In this document: piece after piece, positions 35,036 to 44,130 of the stretch
Position numbering within the stretch: position 1 is the stretch's first letter
How the letters are laid out: each line of letters opens with the position of its first letter
Translations under genes and position numbers: made by a program
Assembly (NCBI RefSeq): GCF_020595125.1
Contig: NZ_JACNMS010000001.1
Coordinates: 744,001-808,000 of the forward strand
DNA: 64,000 nt
Direction of reading: 5' to 3'
From: Jeotgalibacillus aurantiacus
Lineage (GTDB): Bacteria; Bacillota; Bacilli; Bacillales; Jeotgalibacillaceae
Notes under the pieces: model-generated
Database searches by the model: none
What the model was told of the DNA's origin: nothing
Seen by the model: the letters and a program-made list of their open reading frames with translations, nothing else

Positions 35036-35248
35036 TTAAGGAATCATTTCTCCGAAAACCGCTATAAATCCCAGAGCTAAAACAGCATATATTCCTGTTC
35101 CAACGCAGCCTGTGATCACTGTGTATAAAATAAAGGCCTCACGTGTGATCCTCTCACTTCGGTATGCTGTTCTGTAAAGGCGAAACAAGTTGAACATGGT
35201 TACGAACACAATCACCGCTGCTCCAAGACTGACTATCATAACTTCCAT
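35036..35248 (-). CDS. Small two-helix membrane protein downstream of rhodopsin
   Basis: 70 residues with hydrophobic segments at about 3-22 and 40-62. ATG 35248 has GGGGGTGCCGGGA upstream; a longer frame reaches 35275. It follows the rhodopsin gene on the same strand but beyond its terminator, so co-transcription could only be by read-through. Family unknown. Confidence 0.5.
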   Translation of the reverse strand: MEVMIVSLGAAVIVFVTMFNLFRLYRTAYRSERITREAFILYTVITGCVGTGIYAVLALGFIAVFGEMIP

Positions 35249-35315
35249 TCCCGGCACCCCCATCCAAACGCGCACTTCGTTTTTCTACTGCTCATGATCA
35301 GGAAAAGTTTCACAA

Positions 35316-35344
35316 ATAAAAAAAGAGCACCCATCAGGATGCTC
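35316..35344 (-). terminator. Rhodopsin gene terminator
   Basis: Minus strand GAGCATCC / GGGTGCTC stem then T7, ten bases after the stop. Confidence 0.85.
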
Positions 35345-35354
35345 CTCCACACAT

Positions 35355-36104
35355 TTATGAAAGCTGAGATTTCTTTACAGCAGACATGGTTTTTACTGCA
35401 AAGAATGCCACGAGTCCAAATCCAACCTTGTTGATCAAGTCCGCAAAGTTATAAATTAATTCACGCACCAGCTGAACCTCCACCCCTGATGCAAACAGTG
35501 TGACAGCATAGCCGATTGGATAAATTGCCCAGCCAATCAGGATGAACAGACGCATCTGCAGCAGCGCTTTTCGAATAGGCGCCGGCTTGTCCATCGCAGC
35601 CTTCGTCACATTTGTGAACAGCAGATAAATAATATACAGCCAGGCAATACAGCCGATGACATAACTCCAGAGTCCAAGCTGAGTAAAGCCTCCTGCTATA
35701 TTGATAGAGGATTCACCGATATAACCAGCAATAATCATAATGATGTCAGCAATAATTAATGATGCAAGGAGTGTGCGGCTTGCCTTCCCTTTAAGCCCGA
35801 GTAAAAGCGGAAATTTCACAAGGAGTAACGGTGTTGTTACAAGCCAGTCAATATAACGGATTTCTGTTGGAAAACCATCGATCTCTGATAACAAACCTGA
35901 CGTGCCGACCGCATCCTTCATGTAGTAGTAGTGAATGGCAGCTACAAATGTGACCAGCGCTGCCACGGTTGCGGTTGACCGGTATTCAGGTGCCAAACTA
36001 TTACGCTCCACAAGAAAATATAACGTCCCAGCTGCCATTCCAACGAACCCAACCCAGAACATGTACTGTGTCGCCAAAACCAATAGATTGACTTCGGTTT
36101 CCAT
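35355..36104 (-). CDS. Proton-pump type microbial rhodopsin with lysine donor
   Basis: 249 residues, seven helices. Retinal Lys226 lies in ADLINK in helix G with Asp222 beside it. Helix C reads RYIDWLVTTPLLLVKFP: Arg83, acceptor Asp86, Thr90 and Lys97 at the donor place. His58 in helix B can pair with Asp86. This D-T-K plus His set is that of the Exiguobacterium sibiricum rhodopsin (from memory Asp85, Lys96, His57), which pumps protons out of the cell. Leu94 at the tuning site predicts green absorption. AAAGGAGG lies upstream. No retinal or carotenoid gene is in the window. Confidence 0.95.
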   Translation of the reverse strand: METEVNLLVLATQYMFWVGFVGMAAGTLYFLVERNSLAPEYRSTATVAALVTFVAAIHYYYMKDAVGTSGLLSEIDGFPTEIRYIDWLVTTPLLLVKFPLLLGLKGKASRTLLASLIIADIIMIIAGYIGESSINIAGGFTQLGLWSYVIGCIAWLYIIYLLFTNVTKAAMDKPAPIRKALLQMRLFILIGWAIYPIGYAVTLFASGVEVQLVRELIYNFADLINKVGFGLVAFFAVKTMSAVKKSQLS

Positions 36105-36250
36105 CTTCCTTGCTCCTCCTTTAAAATATAGGTGTGATTACACTTATATTTTACACCCGACAAAAGTTTTATTATTTATCAGAATACTCTGATTATACAG
36201 GTTGAATGTGTTGCTATGAAACGATTTTGACGAACTTGTGTCAACATCAT

Positions 36251-36286
36251 AAACAGCCTGTCTCATCCTATAAAACAGGCTGTTTT
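36251..36286. terminator. Bidirectional-looking terminator after the alpha-glucosidase
   Basis: AAACAGCCTGT / ACAGGCTGTTT with A/T-rich flanks, below the stop of the minus-strand gene at 36349. Confidence 0.75.
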
Positions 36287-36348
36287 ATCATGACTATTGA
36301 CTCATAAAAATCTGATCACAAATTGCTTAACTACTCGTTTTATAAAAC

Positions 36349-38007
36349 TTAGACCACTCGGTTTTCTTTTATTTCATATACTCTCGCTTCATGAGGCTGA
36401 AGCCTGATCTGCTCCGGCATATGACCACGCTCATCATTAGATACCTGATAATTGCCGATGATCAGACGGGCAGATTTTTTGGCATAACGCTCCGGAATGT
36501 CCACACCCAGCTGATCGTCAGAATGATTCAGTATCACAAGCCAGGTGACACCTTCATAGCTGCGTGTATACAAATATAAAGGGTCTTTTCCATAAGACAA
36601 GTCGGTATAATCACCATATGTCATCACAGGGTGCTCTTTTCTGAGTTCAATCAGATTCTGATACGTATAAAAAACGGAACTCGGGTCTTCAAGTGCTTTC
36701 TCTACATTGATTTCTCTATAATTCGGATTGATCTTAATCCATGGTTTTCCCGAAGTAAAGCCGGCGTTATCGTTGGCATTCCATTGCATCGGCGTTCGTG
36801 AATTATCACGGCTCAGCAGCAGCAGGCTCTCAAACACTTCCTCCGGATCACGGCCTTTTTCGACCTCTTCCTTATACTTATTTTTCATCGCAATATCATT
36901 GTAGTCGTCAATCGAGTCAAAACGCACACCCGTCATACCGATTTCTTCCCCCTGATAAATGTAGGGCATGCCAGGCAGCGTATGCAGCATAATACCAAGC
37001 AGCTTCGCCGACTCAACGCGATACTGACCATCGTTCCCATAGCGGGTAACCTGTCTCGTGTGATCATGATTATTTAAAAACTGTGAATTCCAGCCTTTTT
37101 CAAACGTCCCCTTATACCAGCTTTCCTGAATTTCTTTATAACGTTTCAGATCCATCACAGGCATTTCATCCGCCACCTGAAAATGAAACAGCGTATTCAG
37201 TTCATTGCGGTCTTCATGAACGTATAAAAGCCCTGTCTCAGGAGTCACAAACGGAATCTCTCCGACCGTCATCACATCATAATGAGACAGTACTTCGCGG
37301 TTCATCTCCTGAAGATAATCGTGAATACCCGGGTTATCCGCCAAATAGCTGATATGCGATGGGTCATCAGCATCCGGGAAGCCGTCCTGCTTCGCAAGCA
37401 GGTTAATGACATCCATACGGAAGCCGTCGATACCAAGATCGAGCCATGAGCGCATCATGCGGAAAATCTCTTTGCGCAGTTCATCGTTTTTCCAGTTCAA
37501 ATCAGGCTGCTCTTTAGCGAAGGAATGAAAATAATAATCCTCTGTCGCTTCATTATACGTCCATGAAGATGGTTCAAAATAAGAGCGCCAGTTATTCGGC
37601 GGTCCGTCTCCTTTACCCTCACGCCAGATATACCAGTCGCGCTTCGCATTGTCCTTTGACGATTCCGATTCAAGAAACCACGGATGCTGATCGGACGTAT
37701 GATTCACCACGAGATCCATGATCACCTTCATCCCCCGGTCATGAATCGCAGAAAGCAACTCCTTAAACGTCTCCAGATCCCCCGCCTTTTCCATCACCGA
37801 CTCATAATCTGAAATATCGTAGCCATTGTCACGATCCGGTGATTCATAAAACGGATTAAGCCAAATCACATCCACGCCAAGCTTTTGTATGTAATCAAGC
37901 TTCTCAAGCACACCTTGCAAATCACCAATCCCATCCCCATTGCTGTCATAAAAGCTGCGCCAGTATACCTGATATACGACTGACTCTTTCCACCACGTTT
38001 TTTTCAT
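36349..38007 (-). CDS. GH13 alpha-glucosidase (oligo-1,6-glucosidase type)
   Basis: 552 residues, usual for MalL/oligo-1,6-glucosidases. The four GH13 regions are present: DLVVNH, GFRMDVIN (nucleophile Asp), VGEIPF (acid/base Glu) and LNNHDH (third acid). No signal peptide, so it cleaves imported isomaltose-, maltose- or sucrose-like sugars in the cytoplasm. The MDVIN sequence after the nucleophile region suggests alpha-1,6 preference, but this is only a rule of thumb. A cre-like site lies at its promoter. Confidence 0.92.
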   Translation of the reverse strand: MKKTWWKESVVYQVYWRSFYDSNGDGIGDLQGVLEKLDYIQKLGVDVIWLNPFYESPDRDNGYDISDYESVMEKAGDLETFKELLSAIHDRGMKVIMDLVVNHTSDQHPWFLESESSKDNAKRDWYIWREGKGDGPPNNWRSYFEPSSWTYNEATEDYYFHSFAKEQPDLNWKNDELRKEIFRMMRSWLDLGIDGFRMDVINLLAKQDGFPDADDPSHISYLADNPGIHDYLQEMNREVLSHYDVMTVGEIPFVTPETGLLYVHEDRNELNTLFHFQVADEMPVMDLKRYKEIQESWYKGTFEKGWNSQFLNNHDHTRQVTRYGNDGQYRVESAKLLGIMLHTLPGMPYIYQGEEIGMTGVRFDSIDDYNDIAMKNKYKEEVEKGRDPEEVFESLLLLSRDNSRTPMQWNANDNAGFTSGKPWIKINPNYREINVEKALEDPSSVFYTYQNLIELRKEHPVMTYGDYTDLSYGKDPLYLYTRSYEGVTWLVILNHSDDQLGVDIPERYAKKSARLIIGNYQVSNDERGHMPEQIRLQPHEARVYEIKENRVV

Positions 38008-38042
38008 CTGTAGAACCCCTCCCGAAAAGTAGTTGTACGGCT

Positions 38043-38059
38043 ATTATAAACGCTTTCAG
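38043..38059 (-). promoter_or_regulatory. cre-like site and -10 box before the alpha-glucosidase
   Basis: Minus strand TGAAAGCGTTTATA (38058-38045) resembles CcpA cre sites, and TATAAT (38048-38043) overlaps it. The site overlaps the stop codon of the upstream gene. No strong -35 box is seen. Confidence 0.45.
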
Positions 38060-38925
38060 TCCTCCTGTGCTTTGATCCTGATCATTTCCCCTAATCGCCT
38101 GATCGTTTCCCGGCCACCATAGCTCCCATGGTTCAGTCCATTGCGATCCGCCCCTCCTCCAAGTGCCAGAAACTGCTCTGAAGGTTTAAAATGCAGACCA
38201 ATCACCTGAGCCTGAAATGTTTTGCTATAACCCATTTCATATCGGGCACTCGGGTAGCCGTCCAATGCCTGCGGTTCAGACAGACTCGTGTCCGGATAAA
38301 ATTGCCTGAATCTTGCACAATGCTCTTTTCCCAAAATCAAAATGGTACCTGGTGAAAGAAAATGCAAAGTATCTGTTAAAAGAGAACAGATCTGAGGCGT
38401 ATTGATCACGCCCTCCCTGTCTTTAATCTGCCCCATCTGCTTAAGTGTCGGGATAGGAAAGAAATCAATATGTACAGCCGGCATCAAAAGATCCGATTGA
38501 TAAAAGCTGTAGCCCAGCCCATTTAAAAAGCCCTCAAGCTTCGCCCCATTTCTTTTACCAAACCAGCCACTATAGACGGTCTTACGTTCAAAGTAAGTCT
38601 GATAATGGGTAACCGTTTCTGAAAGCGATGCCTCATCCATTTGATAATCGTATAAACTGACGCCTTCTTCCCTGACAAAAAAACGGGATTTCTCCTGAGG
38701 TAGAAGATTTCCGTCAGAGGATAAAAATTCTTTTGAGGAAGGGTTTGTACCAATTGTAACGAGAGACCCCGGTGCTCTTCTGCCAAACCAGACAACCGGT
38801 ATCGAGCGGTCCAGCACCTGACCGGCGAATACGGTTTGATGAAGTGACTGCTGCAGGTCAACGGCTTTTTGAATAAGCATGACCGCTTCATTAAGCTTTT
38901 CTGGTGATAATCCGGCTTCGTTCAT
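38056..38925 (-). CDS. Conserved hypothetical protein, perhaps uracil-glycosylase-like
   Basis: 289 residues, soluble. LVTIGTNPSSKEFL recalls the first catalytic motif (GxxPS/GxDPY) of the uracil-DNA glycosylase superfamily, and ILILGKEHCARF the later strand; this is a weak likeness and no clear second motif was found. The gene diverges from a NUDIX gene. Function unknown. Confidence 0.5.
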   Translation of the reverse strand: MNEAGLSPEKLNEAVMLIQKAVDLQQSLHQTVFAGQVLDRSIPVVWFGRRAPGSLVTIGTNPSSKEFLSSDGNLLPQEKSRFFVREEGVSLYDYQMDEASLSETVTHYQTYFERKTVYSGWFGKRNGAKLEGFLNGLGYSFYQSDLLMPAVHIDFFPIPTLKQMGQIKDREGVINTPQICSLLTDTLHFLSPGTILILGKEHCARFRQFYPDTSLSEPQALDGYPSARYEMGYSKTFQAQVIGLHFKPSEQFLALGGGADRNGLNHGSYGGRETIRRLGEMIRIKAQED

Positions 38926-38997
38926 TCGTGATCCCCCTCGCTTCCTCCTTCATTATGCTATACAATCAGAAGGATGCCAAAAATAGGAGGGTTTACC

Positions 38998-39444
38998 ATG
39001 CGAATTCGTAATTCAGCAAAAGCCATCATCAAAAAGAACGACAGAATTCTTCTGACACAACATAAGGATCAAGAAGGGTTTTTCTATATATTCCCTGGAG
39101 GTGGCCAAGAACACGGAGAGAGTCTGCATGAGGCCGTAAAGCGTGAATGTCTTGAGGAAACAGGATATATTGTGGAGCCTCACGACATTATCCATATCCG
39201 AGAATACATAGGAAAAAACCATGAGTACGCTGATGCTGATTCCGGCGTTCATCAGATTGAGTATTATATGGAATGTACAGCAAAGGAACAGCCCTCACTT
39301 CCAACTAACCCAGACAGCAACCAGGTTGATATGCAGTGGGTACTGATTGAAAAGCTTCACGAGCTGCGCGTGTATCCAAAAGCGATTGTAGATTATCTTC
39401 AACATGAATCTAAAAACCGGATTTATATAGGTGATGTGAATTAG
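38998..39444 (+). CDS. NUDIX hydrolase
   Basis: 148 residues. The box GGGQEHGESLHEAVKRECLE followed by ETG is complete (about residues 34-56). ATG 38998 follows AGGAGG; the ATG at 38974 overlaps that region poorly. Substrate unknown; family members clean up oxidised or modified nucleotides. Confidence 0.88.
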   Translation: MRIRNSAKAIIKKNDRILLTQHKDQEGFFYIFPGGGQEHGESLHEAVKRECLEETGYIVEPHDIIHIREYIGKNHEYADADSGVHQIEYYMECTAKEQPSLPTNPDSNQVDMQWVLIEKLHELRVYPKAIVDYLQHESKNRIYIGDVN

Positions 39445-39501
39445 GATTGTGGCGGGAGACGTCGTACTATGATCATGTTGGATCTAAAAAATCATGTAAC
39501 C

Positions 39502-39581
39502 GTGTCGTGTCGTTCTTTCGCGATTGCTCAGTGAGCCATTTGTCTTCCTCTGCTGAAGGAGGAAACGGAATGACCCGGCAC
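39502..39581. repeat. Shortened hairpin-repeat copy with flanking direct repeats
   Basis: Arms GTGTCGTGTCGTTCT / GGAATGACCCGGCAC pair imperfectly and resemble the ends of the copy at 56664. The 10-bp direct repeat AATCATGTAA flanks it (39490-39499 and 39583-39592), as a target duplication would. The centre is shorter than in intact copies. Confidence 0.5.
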
Positions 39582-39729
39582 GAATCATGTAAGATCACTT
39601 TGAACCCTTTTTCAGCATTTGATCAGATTAACTTTTATTCGTAAAATCCAATGATCAACTCTTCAGGTTATTACTCCTTTTGCTCTTGAAACCCTATTAA
39701 ATCAGTGTTTTCACCGATGTGTTTTTAGT

Positions 39730-39815
39730 TTGTGAAATATTGAGCAAAAGTATTGCATTTCTGTTTGGACCGGCGTATACTGTACTTAACATCAATATTG
39801 TGAAAAACTTCACAA
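39730..39815 (+). promoter_or_regulatory. nox promoter with two Rex sites
   Basis: -35 TTGCAT (39753-39758), 17 bp, -10 TATACT (39776-39781). A perfect Rex operator TTGTGAAAAACTTCACAA lies at 39798-39815 just downstream, and a weaker half-matching site TTGTGAAATATTGAGCAA at 39730-39747 just upstream. Rex senses NADH/NAD+, so the gene should be derepressed when NADH builds up. Confidence 0.85.
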
Positions 39816-39839
39816 TATAAATAACAGGAGGAAACAAAC

Positions 39840-41171
39840 ATGAAAATTGCAGTAATCGGAAGCACTCACGCCGGTACAGCGGCAGTAACGAATATGGCCC
39901 AGATGTATCCAGATGCAGAAATCACGGTTTATGAGCGAAATGACAACGTATCATTCTTATCCTGCGGTTTAGCATTGTATGTAGGCGGAGTGGTAGAAGA
40001 TCCAAAAGGTCTGTTCTACTCTTCTCCTGAAAAACTGCAGTCATTAGGCATCAATGTGAAAATGCAGCACGAAGTTAAAGAAATCGATACTGAAAATAAA
40101 CAGATTGAAGCAGTCAATCTCGTCACAGGCGAAGCCGTCTCAGACCGCTACGACAAGCTCGTCATGTCAACAGGTTCATGGCCGGTCATTCCGCCAATCA
40201 AAGGCATCCGTTTAGAAAATGTCCTGCTTGCTAAGAACTATAACCAGGCCAATACGATTATCGAAAAATCAAAAGACGCAAAACACGTAACAATCGTAGG
40301 CGCCGGATATATCGGTGTCGAGCTCGTTGAAGCATTTGAACAGGCAGGCAAAAAAGTAACACTTATTGACGGTGTTGACCGTATTTTGAATAAATATTTA
40401 GATGAAGAATTTACTGAGCAGGTAGAAAAAGCCTTTACTGATCGCGGCGTCGAGCTTCGTTTAGGTGAAACGGTCACACGGTTTGAAGGTTCCGGGTCTG
40501 TTGAAGCTGTTGTAACAAGCGGTGGACGTATTGAGACAGATCTTGTGATTATGTGTGTCGGATTCCGACCAAACACTGACCTGTTAAAAGGAAAAGTGGA
40601 GATGCTTGAAAATGGCGCAATTACAGTTGATGAATATATGCGCACAAGCAACCCGGATATTTTAGCTGCCGGTGACTGCTGTGCCGTGAAATATAACCCG
40701 ACTGGAAAGCCAGCTTATATTCCACTGGCAACAAACGCTGTAAGAATGGGAACACTTGTCGCTCGCAACCTCGTGAAGCCAGTGATGAAAAACGTTGGTA
40801 CACAAGGAACATCAGGACTGCACATCTATGACTTGAATATGGCCTCTACCGGATTAACGGAAACGGCCGCTGAAGCTGCGGACATTCATGTGAAAAGTAT
40901 CACAATCAATGAAAAGCACCGCCCGGACTTTATGCCAACAGCAGAAAATGTCATGCTGAAGGTCAGCTATGATCCGGAAACACGCAAAATTGCCGGGGCT
41001 CAGGTGTTATCTAAAGCTGATGTGACGCAGTCTATTAACACATTAAGCGTATGTATCCAAACGGGCATGACGATCGATGAGCTCGGATTTGTCGACTTCT
41101 TCTTCCAGCCACACTTTAACCAGCCGTGGAACTTTCTGAATAAAGCAGGATTGGCTGCGGTGGCTCAGTAA
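39840..41171 (+). CDS. nox: NADH oxidase (CoA-disulfide reductase family)
   Basis: 443 residues. FAD-binding GSTHAGTAA at the N-terminus, redox Cys42 in FLSCGLALYVGG, NAD-binding GAGYIGVELVEAF near 155, and a C-terminal dimer domain. The single Cys in this setting is typical of H2O-forming NADH oxidases, though CoA-disulfide reductase or polysulfide reductase activity is possible. Rex control supports a role in NADH balance. Ribosome site AGGAGG. Confidence 0.88.
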   Translation: MKIAVIGSTHAGTAAVTNMAQMYPDAEITVYERNDNVSFLSCGLALYVGGVVEDPKGLFYSSPEKLQSLGINVKMQHEVKEIDTENKQIEAVNLVTGEAVSDRYDKLVMSTGSWPVIPPIKGIRLENVLLAKNYNQANTIIEKSKDAKHVTIVGAGYIGVELVEAFEQAGKKVTLIDGVDRILNKYLDEEFTEQVEKAFTDRGVELRLGETVTRFEGSGSVEAVVTSGGRIETDLVIMCVGFRPNTDLLKGKVEMLENGAITVDEYMRTSNPDILAAGDCCAVKYNPTGKPAYIPLATNAVRMGTLVARNLVKPVMKNVGTQGTSGLHIYDLNMASTGLTETAAEAADIHVKSITINEKHRPDFMPTAENVMLKVSYDPETRKIAGAQVLSKADVTQSINTLSVCIQTGMTIDELGFVDFFFQPHFNQPWNFLNKAGLAAVAQ

Positions 41172-41189
41172 GAATTGTGCATCATGCGA

Positions 41190-41217
41190 AAGCCGCTCTC
41201 TAGGGGAGCGGCTTTTT
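41190..41217 (+). terminator. nox terminator
   Basis: AGCCGCTC / GAGCGGCT with TTTTT, 19 bases after the stop. Confidence 0.88.
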
Positions 41218-41312
41218 GATGCTGGTGGGCGGAGCAGCGGGCGATCGACAACACCAAATTATTTGCAAAATGCTAAAACATGGATGAGTGCCAGGCGGGT
41301 AAATGGTCACTA

Positions 41313-41430
41313 TTTTACGAACCGGCATTAAAATCCTGCGAAACCCCTCACACATCCTGCGAACGTCCGGCATCATTCTTCGAACCATCCTCAATATTTT
41401 GAGAAACTCGCTCAAAATCCTGTGAAACTC
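41313..41430 (-). repeat. Six-motif 21-bp array, TCCTGCGAA family
   Basis: The core GCGAA (variants ACGAA, TCGAA, GAGAA, GTGAA) begins at 41317, 41338, 41359, 41380, 41401 and 41422, each exactly 21 bp on. It lies between the convergent nox and lipase genes. Strand is nominal. Confidence 0.85.
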
Positions 41431-41532
41431 ACCAAAAGCCGCCTCCAGAAACCACAAAAAAGCCGCTCCCTTCCCCAAAGGAGCAACTTTTCAGGAAATT
41501 CTCTTTATATGAACATTCAAACCCAATGAAGA

Positions 41533-43092
41533 TTAATAAGCGTTACCCTTTTCATCTACAAATACTGATTTAATCACGGTACGCTGGAACTTTTCACCTG
41601 TTGGCGTTGTTCCTTCAACTTCAACGGTCATATTGTAGCTTCCTTCTTCAGATGGCAGCTGAATAGCATTGCCGCTTTGTTTAAATATACGCATTTTTTG
41701 ACCGAGCTTTTTGTTATCTTTACCGTTACCCGGCACAAACCCGATGTCAGCAAACGCCTTCACACTGGCTTTTCCGTTAGATTTTGCAGCCAGTCCGTTT
41801 TGTGTCTTAAGGTTCCAGTTCTTTTTATCAGCTTCAGGCTCAAGAACGAGCTGGTCATTTAGCGCAGAGTCAAAAGTGACCATCAGCGCGTAGGCAGTTG
41901 GCGCATCTGAAACCGTTGCGGCCTTCCACTCTCCCGCTTCCGGCTGATCGATCGTAATGGTGTGATGATATGCTCCCTTAAAGAACATCGTGTCATCCTC
42001 AACGGATGTAACATTGAACGTTTCAGGCACTGCTTTCCCTGGACGAGTCAGTTCGACTTTGTCGTGCTGCGTTGCACTCAGCCAGTTGATCACAAGTTTT
42101 TCTGCTTCGCTTTCTACATAAAACGATTCAGAGGCAAGTCCATCCTGCTGTCCTCCACGCACGAGCACATCCATCGACGGCTCAGTCACTTCTGCTGTTG
42201 CAGCCACTTCGTTAAATGCAGAGAAAGTGGAAGCAGCCCGCTGTTGTGTCAGGTAAGGCTGGAAAATAGAGAATACATTGCTTCCCTTGTTCACTTCTCC
42301 GTGATTCCAGTTGCCAACCCCAAGACTCGTTGCGTACGGAAGCTTAGAACTCGCTACAGAAACAACACCGTCACTCGGGCCGTCAATAAAGCCGCTGCCA
42401 TACCAGTAGCTGCTGAAAATCGGACCAGTACGATTGCCGGCAAGGCTCAGGTAACGATTCTGACTGACTTCAAAACGATTATCCGTAATCGAACGGAAGT
42501 AGCGCATGTTTCCAGTCTGAAGACTCTGCGTGCCTGCGCTGTTTTGCCCAATCAGATTTGCAAGCCAGCCAAATGATGAACTGTTGGCCAAATCCGCAAG
42601 CTCACTGCCATAATGAGGTGAGCCAAGTGTGATGACATTGGAAACGAGCGGGTATTTCCCCTGGTGAATCAGCGCCACCTGCGTATCGACGCCACCTTTA
42701 CTGTAGGCTACGATTACAAGTTTTTTCCCGCCGTAATGGTTTGAAATCTGCTGCAGTTGACCCGCAAGCATCGCACCATTATCCCAGTAGCTGCGCGGCG
42801 AGCCGCCTGAATCATACAATTCAACAAAAGCTGTCTGATAACCAGCCTGGAATGCACGGTTGTACATATCGTTATCTGTATACCAGACCGTAGAATCATT
42901 TGTCAGTCCCTGAACAAATACAACCACGGGTTTATTTGGATCAACATACGCCGGAGTAGCCCCCATCAGAATCGTTCCGGGTACGAGGTTCGCATCGCCT
43001 GGTGATTTAAATCCACCAGCAAATGCAGCCGAAGGCATTGCCATTGACAAGAGCAGCATAAAAGCAAGAAACATGGAAAGCGGTTTTCTCAT
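41533..43092 (-). CDS. Secreted lipase/esterase with C-terminal extension
   Basis: 519 residues. A signal peptide (residues 1-25, ending SAAFA) precedes an alpha/beta-hydrolase domain: VVVFVQGLTND is the oxyanion strand and AYSKGGVD holds Ser131, a variant of the usual GxSxG. SDGVVSVAS near 240 would supply Asp, NHGEV the His. Residues after about 300 form a beta-rich region of unknown role, perhaps for surface or substrate binding. The long ORF is intact and the ribosome site is GGGAG. Confidence 0.85.
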   Translation of the reverse strand: MRKPLSMFLAFMLLLSMAMPSAAFAGGFKSPGDANLVPGTILMGATPAYVDPNKPVVVFVQGLTNDSTVWYTDNDMYNRAFQAGYQTAFVELYDSGGSPRSYWDNGAMLAGQLQQISNHYGGKKLVIVAYSKGGVDTQVALIHQGKYPLVSNVITLGSPHYGSELADLANSSSFGWLANLIGQNSAGTQSLQTGNMRYFRSITDNRFEVSQNRYLSLAGNRTGPIFSSYWYGSGFIDGPSDGVVSVASSKLPYATSLGVGNWNHGEVNKGSNVFSIFQPYLTQQRAASTFSAFNEVAATAEVTEPSMDVLVRGGQQDGLASESFYVESEAEKLVINWLSATQHDKVELTRPGKAVPETFNVTSVEDDTMFFKGAYHHTITIDQPEAGEWKAATVSDAPTAYALMVTFDSALNDQLVLEPEADKKNWNLKTQNGLAAKSNGKASVKAFADIGFVPGNGKDNKKLGQKMRIFKQSGNAIQLPSEEGSYNMTVEVEGTTPTGEKFQRTVIKSVFVDEKGNAY

Positions 43093-43253
43093 TTCTTTCT
43101 CTCCCTTTATACGGTTTGGACCGAAAATCCCGACCCTTGCATTTCCAGCCGCATACAGTGTTCGACAAATGTAAGCGTTTTCCTTTGTAAATGATATAAA
43201 TAATTATTTATTTTTTATGAAGGGTGTGTAAATGGAGTTCATCTTCATAAACC

Positions 43254-43366
43254 GTGCGTGGGCATTCCTACGCTTTCCGTGGCCGGGCGGTGAACCCGCC
43301 TGCGCTTCGCACAGTCGGTTTCACCTGACCCTTTCCGCCACAGGAGTCTTCGGAATGCCCAGGCAC
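43254..43366. repeat. 113-nt hairpin repeat, copy 2 (inverted)
   Basis: Arms GTGCGTGGGCATTCC / GGAATGCCCAGGCAC pair with one mismatch. The inside is the reverse complement of copy 1 in most places (CGCTTTCCGTGGCCGGGCGG, CCACAGGAGTCTTC). The outer stem sequence differs from copy 1 yet still pairs. Confidence 0.85.
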
Positions 43367-43508
43367 TCTTTTAAAATTAATAATTTACAGTGAAAGACGA
43401 TAATAAAATCCCATCAGAACAAAATAAACTGTATTTCAATCCACTATCCTTTATATTCTTGCCATCTACCCCCTCTTCTACTACGCTGAATGAAAAGGAG
43501 TGGTGGGG

Positions 43509-44108
43509 ATGAATCCGTGGGATCGCCGTTTTAGTGCGGAAAAATATATTTATGGGACGGAGCCGAATGAGTTTCTTGTGTATGCACAGAAGAAGTGTCA
43601 GCTTCATTCGGCAAAGGTGCTGACGGTGGCTGAGGGTGAGGGCAGGAATGCGGTGTTTCTTGCGCGTAAGGAAAATGAAGTGGAGGCATGGGATTATTCT
43701 GCGGAAGGTCTTGCTAAGGTTCAGCGTTTAGCAGAACAGAACCGGGTGGAGGTCAAAACCAGGCTGGTTGATTTAACTCAGGCTGAGTGGAAATCTGAAT
43801 CAGCGGATGCGGTGATTAATATATTCGGTCATATTGATCCGGCGGGGAGAACAGATATGCTGGACGGTATTAAGAGTACAGTGAAGCCTGGAGGATACTT
43901 TATTTCAGAGGTGTATTCAAAGCATCAACTGGCGTATAAAACAGGTGGCCCTCCTGATATGGACTATTTATATGCAGCCATGGAGATGCTTGAGGAATTC
44001 AGTGACTGGAAGCTTATCCACTTTTTTACGGGAGAAGTGGAGCGGTATGAAGGTAAGCTGCATAACGGGTTGTCTCATGTTGTGCAGGTGATTGCGCAGA
44101 AAGTATAA
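43509..44108 (+). CDS. Class I SAM-dependent methyltransferase (TehB-like)
   Basis: 199 residues. VLTVAEGEGRNAVFLA is motif I (SAM binding), VEAWDYS motif II and ADAVINIFGHI motif III. MNPWDRRFSAEKYIYGTEPNEFL at the N-terminus, here cited only for its first part WDRRFS, is shared with TehB-like thiol/tellurite methyltransferases. ATG 43509 has AAGGAG eight bases upstream. Substrate unknown. Confidence 0.82.
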   Translation: MNPWDRRFSAEKYIYGTEPNEFLVYAQKKCQLHSAKVLTVAEGEGRNAVFLARKENEVEAWDYSAEGLAKVQRLAEQNRVEVKTRLVDLTQAEWKSESADAVINIFGHIDPAGRTDMLDGIKSTVKPGGYFISEVYSKHQLAYKTGGPPDMDYLYAAMEMLEEFSDWKLIHFFTGEVERYEGKLHNGLSHVVQVIAQKV

Positions 44109-44130
44109 AAAGCATGCGGCTGCATGCTTT

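Noticed and set aside
38523-38891. 122-aa minus-strand frame
   Set aside because: It is a shifted frame of the gene at 38056-38925 and has no ribosome site.
39447-39644. 65-aa plus-strand frame
   Set aside because: It runs through a degenerate hairpin repeat and lacks a protein-like pattern.
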